A stretch of DNA of 64,000 nt from Meghimatium bilineatum (lineage: Eukaryota > Mollusca > Gastropoda > Stylommatophora > Philomycidae), in the NCBI GenBank assembly GCA_034231615.1, contig CM067312.1:7613747-7677746 (forward strand), read 5' to 3'. The notes under the pieces are model-generated. The model was not told where the DNA came from. It worked only from the letters and a program-made list of their open reading frames with translations, and searched no databases. Of the stretch, positions 51,824 to 62,468 are shown in pieces; position 1 is the stretch's first letter, and each line of letters starts with the position of its first letter. A program made the translations under genes and the position numbers.

Positions 51824-51920
51824 ACCTCTCACATCTTAAAACTTACAAAACTCTCACATCTTAAAACTTACAAAACTCTCACATCTTAAAACTTACAAAA
51901 CTCTCATATCTTATTGAATG
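51824..51920. repeat. 25-bp repeat, about 4 copies
   Basis: ACTCTCACATCTTAAAACTT plus ACAAA, directly upstream of the Tc1 pseudogene. Confidence 0.85.
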
Positions 51921-51977
51921 CTTATAAAAGATGTGTCGTTCCTCGAATAAATTCCGATGAAAATTCAATGTGTAAGT

Positions 51978-52963
51978 ATGGTTCATCTAACTACAGAACA
52001 GCGGTACATCATCAATGGACGCTTACAGACTAGACAATAACAAAGCGTAGTGGCCTGACAATTTAAGGTGGCGAGAAGCATAATTAGTCGCTTTTGAAGG
52101 CGAACTTAAAAAAAACTGGGAGTTCCTGTATAATTAGCGAATTCACTGGGAGACCGGCCGCGCAGTGGAAGACACAGTCACAACTCCTGCCGAAGACCGC
52201 TTCATAATGCTGCATCACCCCAGGAATCGATTTGCATCTGTATTCTCGATAGTCCATTAAGTGCCAGAATCTCATTGAATCTCATATCAAACGATCAGGA
52301 AGACGCTGCGCGACGTTTATCTTTGGACTAGAATATCCTTCAGATGTTCTGCTCTTACAGACCCCCATCGCCAAAACCGACAGCAGTGGGCGAACCAGTA
52401 TCGTCAATGGACCGTTGGGAATGATTGGAAACGGGTTTGGTTTAGTGATGAATCCTTGTCTTTACTCCAGCGACACGATAGTCGGATACATGTTTACCAC
52501 AGAGTCGTGAGCGCCACGCCAAGAACATCGATAATGAGGATTCTCCACATGGTGGTGGAGGTGTGCTTTGGGGGTTGCGAGACACTTCATAAGAAGAAGT
52601 GACTTGGTACAGTTTGAAGGACGTCTGAATGCTTAACGATACGTCTATGAAATTATTTGTCCTTCCACTGTTTTGGCTGCACGAGGGTCAAAATTTCATC
52701 ATAGTAACACTCGTCCTCATGTGGCACAACTCACCACCGAGGTCCTCGCTGACAACAACGCCCAGACCATTCCGTGGCCAGTCTTGCCATCAGACATGAC
52801 CCCCATGGAACACTTATGTTATGAACTCGACATACGATTCCGCCAGCGAGACGTGGTTCCGGCCAATCTCTGACGGTTGTATCTTGCACTACGGGAAGAG
52901 TGGGCAGCCATCCCACAACAACAGATCCAAGGGCCAATCAGATCCATGTTCCGAGATGTCTGA
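51978..52963 (+). pseudogene. Tc1-type transposase pseudogene, full length
   Basis: A DDE transposase of the Tc1/mariner superfamily that would have cut and pasted its own element. The start ATG at 51978 opens MVHLTTEQRYIINGRLQTRQ; the helix-turn-helix follows as QSVVA-stop-QFKVARSIISRF. RPRSGRHTVTTPAEDRFIML is next, after a frameshift. The DDE domain has WKRVWFSDESLSLLQRHDSR, PSTVLAARGSKFHHSNTRPH, PWPVLPSDMTPMEHLCYEL and EEWAAIPQQQIQGPIRSMFR, ending RDV and stop at 52963. The implied length, about 328 residues, is normal for the family. The first catalytic Asp (FSDES) and the Glu (MEHL) remain and the 34-residue DD34E spacing is kept, but the second Asp (normally QDNARPH) is now Ser. With several stops and at least two frameshifts, it is inactive. 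I could not find terminal inverted repeats. Confidence 0.9.
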
Positions 52964-53074
52964 TAAATCATTAACCATTATTGTCAATCAGCTTCAAAGC
53001 CGACGGGACATTCCCATAACTTTTCCACACTTTGTTCTACCAACCATACAAGAGTATTTATTTTAACTTTGAAA

Positions 53075-53160
53075 AATCATGCAGAAAACGGGATTTGAAC
53101 CAGCTCCACCTCAGGTGCACCTCGGAAACACACATAGTTAAGTTGACCCACAACAAAATT
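53075..53160 (-). mobile_element. tRNA-like SINE head
   Basis: The minus strand has GTCAACTTAACTATGTGTGT and then GCTGGTTCAAATCCCGTTTT. GGTTCAAATCCCG is a near-perfect B-box. The A-box region is weak. Confidence 0.45.
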
Positions 53161-53334
53161 GTTTCCATGTTTCCAACAAAATTGTTACCAAAAATACCGT
53201 GGAAACAAAGAAATTACCTTTCTTATAAGTTAAACCGCTCTTCTTATTTTTGTTTTTTTAAAAGAAGTATTTACGGCCCTCTTTCAATTTCTATCAATAC
53301 GGTCATTCTTCCATTTCTTTCTATGTCCTTCCCA

Positions 53335-54290
53335 AACGAGCTTGCTTCCATTTCTTTCTGTGCTTAAAGCATACAACCCAGCTTCCATTTCTTTCTGTTT
53401 TAAGCATATTGGCCTGCTTCTAATTCGTTCTATGTTTTAAGCATACTGGCCTGCTTCTATTTCGTTCTATGTTTTAAGCATACTGGCCTGCTTCTATTTC
53501 TTTCTATGTTTTAAGCATACTGGCCTGTTTCTATTTCTTTCTATGTTTTAAGCATACTGGCCTGCTTCCATTTCTTTCTATGTTTTAAGCATACTGGCCT
53601 GCTTCCATTTCTTTCTATGTTTTAAGCATATTGGTCTGCTTCTATTTCTTTCTATGTTTTAAGCATTCTGGCCAGCTTCTATTTCGTTCTATGTTTTAAA
53701 TTAAGCATACTGGCCTCCTTCTATTTCTTTCATTGTTTTAAGCATACTGGCCTGCTTCTATTTCTTTCTATGTTTTAACTCTTTCAACACGTAATTATAC
53801 CCGAGGTTTAGACGTAATTAATTTTAGGCTAACTTTTTGGACCGCAACATGATTCGGGTACAAGCTTCCTGAAGACAAAGTATTAGCTATGGAAAGTCAT
53901 ATAAGGTATCAAAAGAAAGATAATTGAATGTCAAATTCATATACAATATAAAAATATAAGAATTGTAAGAACAATAATACTTGTCATTTACGACCCAAAC
54001 AAGGCCAATTTGGAGGGTATATATGGAGTCCCATTATAACGGGCTTACGTCCTTAAAGGGTGCCAGCTCTGTCCCGTTATAACGGGCTTACGTATGAATT
54101 GAGTTAAGCATACAGGCCTGCTTCCATTTCTTTCTATGTTTTAAGCGTTCTGGCCTGCTTCTATTTCTTTCTATGTTTTAAGCATACGGCTCTGCTTCTA
54201 TTTATGTCAATGTCTTACCCATATGGTGCAGCGTCCATTTCTGTCCATGCTTTACCCATACGAACCTGCTTCTGTTTCTGTCCACGTGTT
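53335..54290. repeat. 37-bp minisatellite split by a MITE
   Basis: Units of GCATACTGGCCTGCTTCTAT plus TTCTTTCTATGTTTTAA. About 12 units precede 53778 and about 4 follow 54104. The right edge is diverged. Confidence 0.9.
53779..54103. mobile_element. TTAA-flanked (piggyBac-like) MITE
   Basis: A 325-bp insertion flanked by TTAA on both sides (53775-53778 and 54104-54107). It sits exactly at the TTAA of the host array unit (TATGTTTTAAGCATAC), so removing it rejoins a perfect unit. The ends are imperfect inverted repeats: CTCTTTCAACACGTAA on the left and, on the other strand, CTCAATTCATACGTAA on the right (11 of 16). The palindrome CCCGTTATAACGGG occurs twice near the right end. No transposase. 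Confidence 0.8.
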
Positions 54291-54924
54291 ACACATTCAT
54301 TTTTAATTTGTAGCAAAGAATATTTTATATAAACATCCAATAAAACTTTAGATAAACATCCGATTCCGTTTTAGAATTTATTTTTATTCTTTACTTTCCG
54401 ATTATGCAATTCTTAGAACCAGGGACTAGCAAGCAAGGTAAATGCAGGTGTTAAAATTGAAAGCACGTGCACACAGTCCCAGCTGGAAACAAGCTAATGG
54501 GGGTACATTTCTGCAAAACAAAGAATACAAATGTAGACGTGTAACATGTACAGTTTCTAGAATATAATTCAGAATTCTCCTTACACAAGCAGACACGAGG
54601 AGCTATACACGTGCTGGAATTCGGGTGGGGGGGGGGGGTGTGTTGGGGTTGGTGTGAAAATCAAATAATATCCAGGATATGGTTGCCATAATTATGACAA
54701 AATTTCACAATCTGCCATTTTTAAGCATAGCTGGCAATGAAATACATGTTTTGTTTATTTGTTCCTATTATTAGTAAATTTGAGCACGTATTAACAGTGT
54801 GAAGTTTAGTCATTTTTTGCCATATTCGATCTGAAATGTAACTAGTAAAATGAAAAAATCAATTTAAACAATTTGGCAACACTGAACCAGGTTTTCATAA
54901 GAACAGAAGTTGTTGCCTGTAACC
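54291..54924. other. Spacer, no gene recognised
   Basis: AT-rich with a G-run at 54625-54638. Nothing assignable. Confidence 0.35.
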
Positions 54925-56205
54925 GTGAGGGCTATCCATTACACACTCCAATTTCTCAACGTTAGATACCACCGCTTACACACTCCAATCTCTCAACGTT
55001 AGGTACCATCCCGTACACACTCCAATCTCTCAACGTTAGGTACCATCCCGTACACACTCCAATCTCTCAACGTTAGGTACCACCCCTTACACACTCCAAT
55101 CTCTCAACGTTAGGTACCATCCCGTACACACTCCAATCTCTCAACGTTAGGTACCATCCCGTACACACTCCAATCTCTCAACGTTAGGTACCATCCCGTA
55201 CACACTCCAATCTCTCAACGTTAGGTACCATCCCGTACACACTCCAATCTCTCAACGTTAGGTACCACCCTTTACACACTCCAATCTCTCAACGTTAGGT
55301 ACCATCCCTTACACACTCCAATCTCTCAACGTTAGGTACCATCCCGTAAACACTCCAATCTCTCAACGTTAGGTACCATCCCTTACACACTACAATCTCT
55401 CAACGTTAGGTACCATCCCTTACACACTCCAATCTCTCAACGTTAGGTACCATCCCTTACACACTCCAATCTCTCAACGTTAGGTACCACCCCTTACACA
55501 CTCCAATCTCTCAACGTTAGGTACCACCCCTTACACACTCCAATCTCTCAACGTTAGGTACCATCCCTTGCACACTCCAATCTCTCAACGTTAGGTACCA
55601 TCCCTTACACACTCCAATCTCTCAACGTTAGGTACCATCCCTTACACACTCCAATCTCTCAACGTTAAGTACCATCCCGTAAACACTCCAATCTCTCAAC
55701 GTTAGGTACCATCCCGTAAACACTCCAATCTCTCAACGTTAGGTACCATCCCGTACACACTCCAATCTCCCAACTTTAGGTACCATCCCGTACACACTCC
55801 AATCTCTCATCGTTAGGTACCATCCCGTACACACTCCAATCTCTCAACGTTAGGTACCACCCCTTACACACTCCAATCTCTCAACGTTAGGTACCATCCC
55901 TTACACACTCCAATCTCTCAACGTTAGGTACCATCCCTTACACACTCCAATCTCTCAACGTTAGGTACCATCCCGTAAACACTGCAATCTCTCAACGTTA
56001 GGTACCATCCCGTACACACTCCAATCTCTCAACTTTAGGTACCATCCCGTACACACTCCAATCTCTCATCGTTAGGTACCATCCCGTACACACTCCATTC
56101 TCTCAACGTTAGGTACCACCCCTTACACACTCCAATCTCTCAACGTTAGGTACCATCCCGTACACACTCCAATCTCTCAACGTTAGGTACCATCCCTTAC
56201 ACACT
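54925..56205. repeat. 37-bp minisatellite with 259-bp higher-order period
   Basis: About 34 units of CTCTCAACGTTAGGTACCAT plus CCCGTACACACTCCAAT. Rare variants CAACTTTAGG (55771 and 56030) and CTCATCGTTAGG (about 55807 and 56066) each recur exactly 259 bp (7 units) apart. A seven-unit block has been copied. Confidence 0.95.
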
Positions 56206-56214
56206 CCAATTTTT

Positions 56215-56290
56215 GAATATCAGTACTCCATGCACCGGATTACATCCTGAGAATCTTCAGGAGTTTGAGAACAAACGAAGACGAATAGTA
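56215..56290 (+). mobile_element. GAA-tailed SINE-like element, 3' end
   Basis: CCGGATTACATCCTGAGAAT then CTTCAGGAGTTTGAGAACAA and ACGAAGACGAAT: the last part of the family, directly after the 37-bp array. Confidence 0.55.
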
Positions 56291-56910
56291 ACACTATATA
56301 CTGGATAAAATAAAGTTATTTTTATTATTATTACAAAATAAAAGAAATGAAACAAGATTTAAAAAATTACAATAAAGCATTTCAGAGTGAAAATTTCACA
56401 ATAAAATATTCACAATAAAAAATTTCACAGTACAATATATTACAATCCAAAATTAAACAATAAAAAAATTCCAGTCAAATATTTCATAATAAAAATTACA
56501 AAATCAATAATTTCACAATGAAATATTGCACGATAAAAAATGTTACAATAAAAAAATTTCGCAATCAGAAATTTCAAATAACTGTCGAATGAATAATATA
56601 GTATGCGTACTCATAAAAAAATATATGTAAAATATATCTTGCTGCTGTGTATGTAGATTTCAGTTAAAAACATACTACCTAAGAATCCAAAGATTATCTG
56701 TCACAAACAGCGAGGATCACAGTAACACCAATAGATAATAATGTGAAATAGGATATGTGTTAATCTGTTAGTGTGATATATGGTAGAGAGGTGAGAATGT
56801 TGATCTCACATTTATTGTTCGGCTTCCTGCAAGGAATTTTTTTTTCTGACGGATGGTAAATTTGATAAAATCCAACCCTGTGCATGTCGTGGCAACAGCA
56901 AACAAATATG
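56291..56910. other. AT-rich spacer with a degenerate short repeat
   Basis: 56370-56590 is a loose tandem of AATTTCACAATAAAA-type words, too diverged for an exact unit. No gene. Confidence 0.5.
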
Positions 56911-56914
56911 ACAG

Positions 56915-57292
56915 TTATGACACAGCGACAAGTTTTGACACAGCGACAAGTTATGACACAGCGACAAGTTATGACACAGTGACAAGTTATGACACAGCGA
57001 CAAGTTATGACACAGCGACAAGTTATGACACAGCGACAAGTTATGACACAGCGACAAGTTATGACACAGCGACAACTTATGACACAGCGACAAGTTATGA
57101 CACAGCGACAAGTTATGACACAGCGACAAGTTATGACACAGCGACAAGTTATGACACAGTGACAAGTTATGACACAGCGACAAGTTATGACACAGCGACA
57201 AGTTATGACACAGCGACAACTTATGACACAGCGACAAGTTATGACACAGCGACAAGTTATGACACAGCGACAAGTTATGACACAGCGACAAG
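56915..57292. repeat. 18-bp minisatellite, about 21 copies
   Basis: ACAGCGACAAGTTATGAC, very uniform. The 18-bp period keeps long frames open: 170 codons forward (Thr/Ala/Ser/Tyr/Asp) and 224 and 159 codons reverse (RCVITC and LSLCHN repeats). None is a credible gene. Confidence 0.95.
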
Positions 57293-57534
57293 TATCTCCC
57301 TGTACTTCATGACACCAAAAAAAAAATTTAAAAAAAAACATAAAAAAATTAGCTGTGACAGTTGAATAAGTTACAAGGAAAATATAATTGAAACAAAATA
57401 AAAATACGAAATAGCAGCATATCCTATTCAGCACGTAGCCAGAAACCCAACATTTTGAGGCTATAGTGATTTCCTAGGCAATATAAATACTGTCAGTAGT
57501 TTGACATTCTTTCTGAAAAGTTCAGATGCACAAT
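57293..57534. other. Spacer, no gene recognised
   Basis: A-rich tail at 57318-57346 after the array, then unassigned DNA. Confidence 0.35.
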
Positions 57535-57605
57535 TGCCTACGGCGGGATTCGAACCCAGTACCTTGACCGTTACAGAACCGCAGGTACAATTTCAACGTT
57601 ACAGC
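57535..57605 (-). mobile_element. tRNA-like remnant with perfect B-box
   Basis: Minus strand TACTGGGTTCGAATCCCGCC: GGTTCGAATCC is an exact Pol III B-box in a TpsiC-like stem (57543-57557). The 5' half (CTGCGGTTCTGTAACGG) does not make a clear A-box or cloverleaf. Most likely a SINE head or dead tRNA. Confidence 0.5.
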
Positions 57606-57834
57606 AAATCAACCTTTATCATGAAACAGAAATAAGAATTGATACTAGAATATCTCCCCAATAAGCGTTTAGTGCTAAGAAAAAAGCTTGGAAGAGTTTT
57701 GTATGCTAGTTTTCGTCGATTCTCTATTGAAAGCAATAGTTCTTGTACACCTGCATACATCTGTACTTTATTATATAATACTTTAGCACAGAATGATAAG
57801 ATATGAATGAAATGTGATATATACCACAATTTTC

Positions 57835-58005
57835 TACACTTTTTCTCACACTCCCACCTGGTCTGTCTTGCAGCGGGACAGAAGTCCTATAAAATTTCCA
57901 GCCGGAGGATATCCTACAGCAGGATGTAGTCCAGAGAATGTTAATACGTTATATCGTCGTTTTATGTGCGACAATAGCCCGATAAATTCGACTTAGGCGT
58001 TGGTA
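57835..58005 (-). mobile_element. GAA-tailed SINE-like element
   Basis: Reversed: TTTCTCACACTCCCACCTGG, GACAGAAGTCCTATAAAATT, ACAGCAGGATGTAGTCCAGA, ACGTTATATCGTCGTTTTAT and CGATAAATTCGACTTAGGCG. Confidence 0.6.
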
Positions 58006-58042
58006 AATAATTATTTCTGTTTTCACTACTTCCGCCTAGCAG

Positions 58043-58668
58043 TTCGGGCTATAGTAGCTCAGTTGTTAGTGTAGGCTTCAGTAGCCCAATTGTTAGTGCA
58101 TGCTACAGTAGCTCAGTTGTTAGTGCGGGCTACAGTAGCTCAGTTGTTAGTGTGGGCTACAGTAGCTCAGTTGTTAGTGCGGGCTACAGTAGCTCAGTTG
58201 TTAGTGCAGGCTTCAGTAGCCCAATTGTTAGTGCATGCTACAGTAGCTCAGTTGTTAGTGCGGGCTACAGTAGCTCAGTTGTTAGTGTGGGCTACAGTAG
58301 CTCAGTTGTTAGTGCGGGCTACAGTAGCTCAGTTGTTAGTGCAGGCTTCAGTAGCCCAATTGTTAGTGCATGCTACAGTAGCTCAGTTGTTAGTGCGGGC
58401 TACAGTAGCTCAGTTGTTAGTGTGGGCTACAGTAGCTCAGTTGCTAGTGCGGGCTACAGTAGCTCAGTTGTTAGTGCAGGCTTCAGTAGCCCAATTGTTA
58501 GTGCATGCTACAGTAGCTCAGTTGTTAGTGCGGGCTACAGTAGCTCAGTTGTTAGTGTGGGCTACAGTAGCTCAGTTGTTAGTGCATGCTACAGTAGCTC
58601 AGTTGTTAGTGTGGGCTACAGTAGCTCAGTTGTTAGTGCGAGCTACAGTAGCTCAGTTGTTAGTGAAC
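58043..58668. repeat. 27-bp array of a tRNA-like A-box head
   Basis: About 23 copies of GGGCTACAGTAGCTCAGTTG plus TTAGTGC. The unit is the 5' part of a tRNA: acceptor-like GGGCTAC, then TAGCTCAGTTG, a near-ideal A-box. Five units (one GGCTTCAGTAGCCCAATTG and four others) form a 135-bp higher-order repeat present about three times. Frames of 216 and 173 codons are by-products of the 27-bp period. The array leads directly into the SINE at 58669. Confidence 0.9.
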
Positions 58669-58862
58669 TCTAACTATAACCGTAGTAGATCAAGTGTTAG
58701 TAAACTGACTTCCTGTTCGGGCGATCCAAGGTTTAACTAGAAATATTTTGAAATCACCACTGGCTTCTAGGTCGACCCAGATTAGGAAATGCGTACCAGA
58801 CGTAATGGGAAAGTAATGGCCGTGGGCTTGATCCTGATCAATTCATCTGCAGGTACGCTGGG
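58669..58862 (+). mobile_element. tRNA-derived SINE between two arrays
   Basis: Head GTAGTAGATCAAGTGTTAGT with a drifted A-box, then CCTGTTCGGGCGATCCAAGG at the B-box position, then the family body TAGGTCGACCCAGATTAGGA, AATGCGTACCAGACGTAATG and GGAAAGTAATGGC, and a tail ending AATTCATCTGCAG. The body matches 1-178 and 42585-42735. Its head is amplified on the left and its tail on the right. Confidence 0.7.
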
Positions 58863-59122
58863 TCAATGCCCACTTCATCTGCAGATATGCTGGGTCAATG
58901 ACCACTTCATTGCAGATATGATGGGTCAATGCCTACTTCATCTGCAGATATGCTGGGTCAATGCCCACTTCATCTGCAGATATGCTGGGTCAATGCCCAC
59001 TTCATCTGCAGAATGCTGGGTCAATGCCCACTTCATCTGCAGATATGCTGGGTCAATGCCCACTTCATCTGCAGATATGCTGGGTCAATGCCCACTTCAT
59101 CTGCAGATATGCTGGGTCAATG
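58855..59122. repeat. 32-bp minisatellite from a SINE tail
   Basis: About 8 units of GCAGATATGCTGGGTCAATG plus CCCACTTCATCT. TTCATCTGCAG at the junction corresponds to CTCATTTGCAG at the same place in the SINE copy at 42585-42735, so the unit includes SINE tail sequence. Confidence 0.9.
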
Positions 59123-59189
59123 AAAATTAAGCGCTAAACACCGTATTCCCTAAGACGCCTTAATTATAACTTTTACTCTTTATTTAAAC

Positions 59190-59312
59190 TGAGCAGTAGC
59201 CATACGAGAGAATTATCGTACGAATAGTATTCCAGCCATACGAGAGAATTATCGTACGTATAGTATTCCAGCCATGCGAGAGAATTATCGTACGTATAGT
59301 ATTTCAGCTATT
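59190..59312. repeat. 36-bp repeat, about 3.5 copies
   Basis: CAGCCATACGAGAGAATTAT plus CGTACGTATAGTATTC. CGTACG and ATTATCGTACG give it a palindromic core. Confidence 0.85.
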
Positions 59313-59422
59313 CGAGAGAACTGGTTGGTTACAAAGTTCAATGCTAAACGACGGTCAAGAATTCTTGACATTTATTTCGCTGTCCTTCGTCGCTACCGCT
59401 ATAACTACAGATGGCCATTCAT

Positions 59423-60407
59423 TCATTTTCCTTTTGCGCTGAAGTTAGCGCATAGGGCAGAGGTCAGATCTCTCCAATTCTGTCTGTTCTAAGCTATTCT
59501 GTGCAGCTCTTGAATAGTATGAATAATGGTTGTTTTACTTTCTCTGAGTGTTTCTTTTGGTCTATCCCATGCTCTTTTGCCTGTAGGTATCCATTCAAGA
59601 GATTGGTGGTGTATTCTGTTGGTGTCTGCGCGTAAGACATGCCCGATGTAGGACAAACAGCGTTTTCTGATAACATCTGTGATGAAATTTTGATGTGTCT
59701 CTTCTCTGATTTTATCATTCGATTTGAATTCACTCCAGAGGGTGTTAGTTATCCTACGAAGACATTTGTTCTCGAAACTTAGTAATTTCTTTTCTGAAGA
59801 TAAAGAGCTTTTCCAGCTCTCACATACATATGATAGCACCGGAATAACGCAGGAATTAAATAAGCGCATTTTCGTGCGTGTGCTGATTGACTTTGACTTC
59901 CAGATATTAGACAGTCTGTTAAATACACTTGATGCTAGGGCAATGGGAGTTGTAATTTCTGTCATGGCATCACCGTCGAGTGTTAATTTGCTTCCTAGAT
60001 AGGAGAATTTCTGTACTTTTTCAAGTTGTTGTCCATTTAAAGTAATTTCGTTAGGTGAATTGGTGAATTCCATAATTTTTGTCTTTGCTGAATTGATTTG
60101 GAGACCTAGTTGTCCTGCAATGAGTTTTAATCTATCAGTTTTTGTTTGTGCATCTTGATGGTTTTCACTCAATAGTGCAAGATCATCGGCAAAATCCAGG
60201 TCTTCTAATATTGTTTTATTTATCCATTTGATTCCTAAATTTGTGTTGGATGTGCTTTTTCTCATATCCCAGTCAATTACAATATTGAATAGTAATGGTG
60301 ACATAGGGCAGCCTTGTTTAACACCAGTAATCACAGGGAACCATTCTGAATTGCCTCTTTCTGTTCTAACACAGCATTTAGATGACCACAGATGGCCACA
60401 GATATAC
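59423..60407 (-). mobile_element. LINE reverse transcriptase, C-terminal two-thirds
   Basis: The best reverse transcriptase in the window, from a non-LTR retrotransposon (nuclear target-primed reverse transcription). One minus-strand frame runs from about 60407: HLWSSKCCVRTERGNSEWFP, TGVKQGCPMSPLLFNIVIDW, LEDLDFADDLALLS with both catalytic Asp, GLQINSAKTKIMEF, KFSYLGSKLTLDGDA, VIPVLSYVCESWKSS, FENKCLRRITNTLW, LSYIGHVLRADTNRIHH and IQELHRIA. A single TAG at 59489-59491 follows, probably from CAG, and the frame then reads NRQNWRDLTSALCANFSAKG to TGA at 59423. The 5' half (endonuclease and N-terminal fingers) is missing, with a stop at 60408. A GTG at 60334 is not a real start. Confidence 0.9.
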
Positions 60408-60879
60408 TAAAACATCAGTAATGAATACAAATGGGGAAACAGAACAAAGCAGACAACAATGTAAATAACGACTAAAGTATAAGTATCTAATAACCAAGAA
60501 GCTAAGGAGCATCTTACGAAAAATGTTCAAAAGCTAGACATTATTCCGTCAAAAGGTTTTGAAATGCGAAAGCTAGACGTTTACTTAACGCTCAACTGAA
60601 CGTACTGACGTTTGCTCTTTACATTTACGGTTGAGCTTGTAACTGGAATACCAGTTAGTCTCTGACTCTGAATTTAGCACATGGTCCACCAAGTTATTTA
60701 CCAGATGATACGCTCCTGACCAGATTTCTGTAATGTCTTAAATCTATTCGTCAGGATCTCCAAGACATGGATTTCTAGTTCAGAGTATGGGGAATAGGTC
60801 AATTGTCTTCTTTCCAGGAGTGGCGTCGTGGGAGGTGATTACTGGAAGCTTCGGGATTATTTGACATGTTACCTGTGAA
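60408..60879. other. Spacer, no gene recognised
   Basis: The LINE ends in a duplicated CCACAGATGGCCACAGATAT. The rest is unassigned. Confidence 0.35.
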
Positions 60880-61140
60880 AATGTCATCATTGTTACATCT
60901 TGTCTTAATTCCTTACTTTTGTCACATCTTGTCTCAATTTCTAACTTTTGTCACATTTTGTCTCAATTTTTTACTTGTCACATCCTGTCTCAATTTCTTA
61001 CCTATGTCACATCCTGTCTTAACTTCTTACTTTTGTCACATATTGTCTCAATTTCTTACTTTTGACATATCTTTTCTCAATTTCTTATTTTTGTCACATC
61101 TTGTCTCAATTTCTTTTGTCACATTTTGTCTCATTTTCTT
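60880..61140. repeat. 29-bp degenerate minisatellite
   Basis: About 9 units of TTGTCACATCTTGTCTCAAT plus TTCTTACTT with frequent indels. A 98-codon frame across it is a by-product. Confidence 0.85.
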
Positions 61141-61239
61141 AATTTTACCTTCTATCAAATAATTCCCATGGATGACGAAGAAATGCAGGTCAGCTGTAAA
61201 TTAAAAATATTATAATTGTAAATTAGAAAACTGGCCACA

Positions 61240-61470
61240 CATCACGTGGGGCATTCCCATAAGTTCTCCGCAGCCATTCGACTCCATGGTGTTTCGAGTT
61301 GAAGGGCTCCCCCGAAAGAGACGTCGACATCAGGGCACAACTGTGGTCCTTGCGACAGGTTTCTTTGTTGTTCCACCCACCCACACCGTGCCCGTACTAG
61401 TTCAAGCACAATGTCGGCCTGTCAGAACAACATGGTAACTGTTATCGAAGGTTACGACTACAGGAATAAT
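61240..61470 (+). mobile_element. Dispersed repeat family X, 5' half
   Basis: GGGGCATTCCCATAAGTTCT, GACGTCGACATCAGGGCACA, CTTGCGACAGGTTTCTTTGT, AACAACATGGTAACTGTTAT and CGAAGGTTACGACTAC, then it breaks off. Aligns with 39475-39700. Confidence 0.7.
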
Positions 61471-61639
61471 GTGTTACTTGGCCCACGTGTGTGTGCTGTA
61501 CGTTGGGCAGGATTTGTTAGTGCTGGGATATTGGCGCACTGGAATGTCTCCTTTTGAGGACTAAATATTATTTCATAACTCCCATCTCTCACATTACACT
61601 TCCATGACTATATACTTTATATGAGTCTGGGTAATGCCT

Positions 61640-62468
61640 CAATGTCTGAGTGACGCCTCAATGTCAGGGTGACGCCTCAATGTCTGGTGACGCCTCAATG
61701 TCTGAGTGACTCCTCAATGTCTGGGTGACGCCTCATTGGGTGACGCCTCAATGTCTGAGTGACTCCTCAATGTCTGGGTGACGCCTCAATGTCTGAGTGA
61801 CTCCTCAATGTCTTAGTGACTCCTCAATGTCTGAGTGACTCCTCAATGTCTGGGTGTCTCCTCAATGTCTGAGTGACTCCTCAATGTCTGAGTGACTCCT
61901 TAATGTCTGAGTGACTCCGCAATGTCTGAGTGACTCCTCAATGTCTGAGTGACTCCTCAATGTCTTAGTGACTCCTCAATGTCTGGGTGTCTCCTCAATG
62001 TCTGAGTGACTCCTCAATGTCTGAGTGACTCCTTAATGTCTGAGTGACTCCGCAATGTCTGAGTGACTCCTCAATGTCTGAGTGATTCCTCAATGTCTGG
62101 GTGACGCCTCAATGTCTGAGTGACTCCTCAATGTCTGAGTGACGTCTCAATGTCTGAGTGACTCCTCAATGTCTGAGTGACTCCTCAATGTCTGGGTGAC
62201 GCCTCAATGTCTGAGTGACTCCTCAATGTCTGAGTGACGCCTCAATGTCTGAGTGACTCCTTAATGTCTGAGTGACACCTCAATGTCTGGGTGACGCCTC
62301 AATGTCTGAGTGACTCCTCAATGTCTGGGTGACTCCTCAATGTCTGGGTGACGCCTCAATGTCTGAGTGACTCCTCAATGTCTGGGTGACGCCTCATTGG
62401 GTGACGCCTCAATGTCTGGGTGACTCCTCAATGTCTGGGTGACGCCTCAATGTCTGGGTGACGCCTCT
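61640..62468. repeat. 19-bp minisatellite, about 43 copies
   Basis: CTCAATGTCTGAGTGACTC with GGGTGACGC variants. Blocks recur, for example GACGCCTCATTGGGTGACGC at about 61727 and 62386. Deletions of part of a unit are rare. Confidence 0.95.

Noticed and set aside
56915-57292. Derivation of the 18-bp array from the GTCGCTGTGTCG motif at 47944
   Set aside because: TGTCGCTGTGTC is shared, but 12 bases of low-complexity text are not enough to claim descent.
56760-57434. 224-codon Cys-rich reverse frame (RCVITC repeats)
   Set aside because: Looks like a secreted Cys-rich protein, but it is the 18-bp array read in one of three open frames; neighbouring frames are equally open.
57535-57605. Functional tRNA gene
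   Set aside because: The B-box is perfect but no cloverleaf or A-box can be drawn, so I call it a remnant.
58090-58740. 216- and 173-codon frames over the A-box array
   Set aside because: 27-bp periodicity explains them; no start context, signal peptide or conserved domain.
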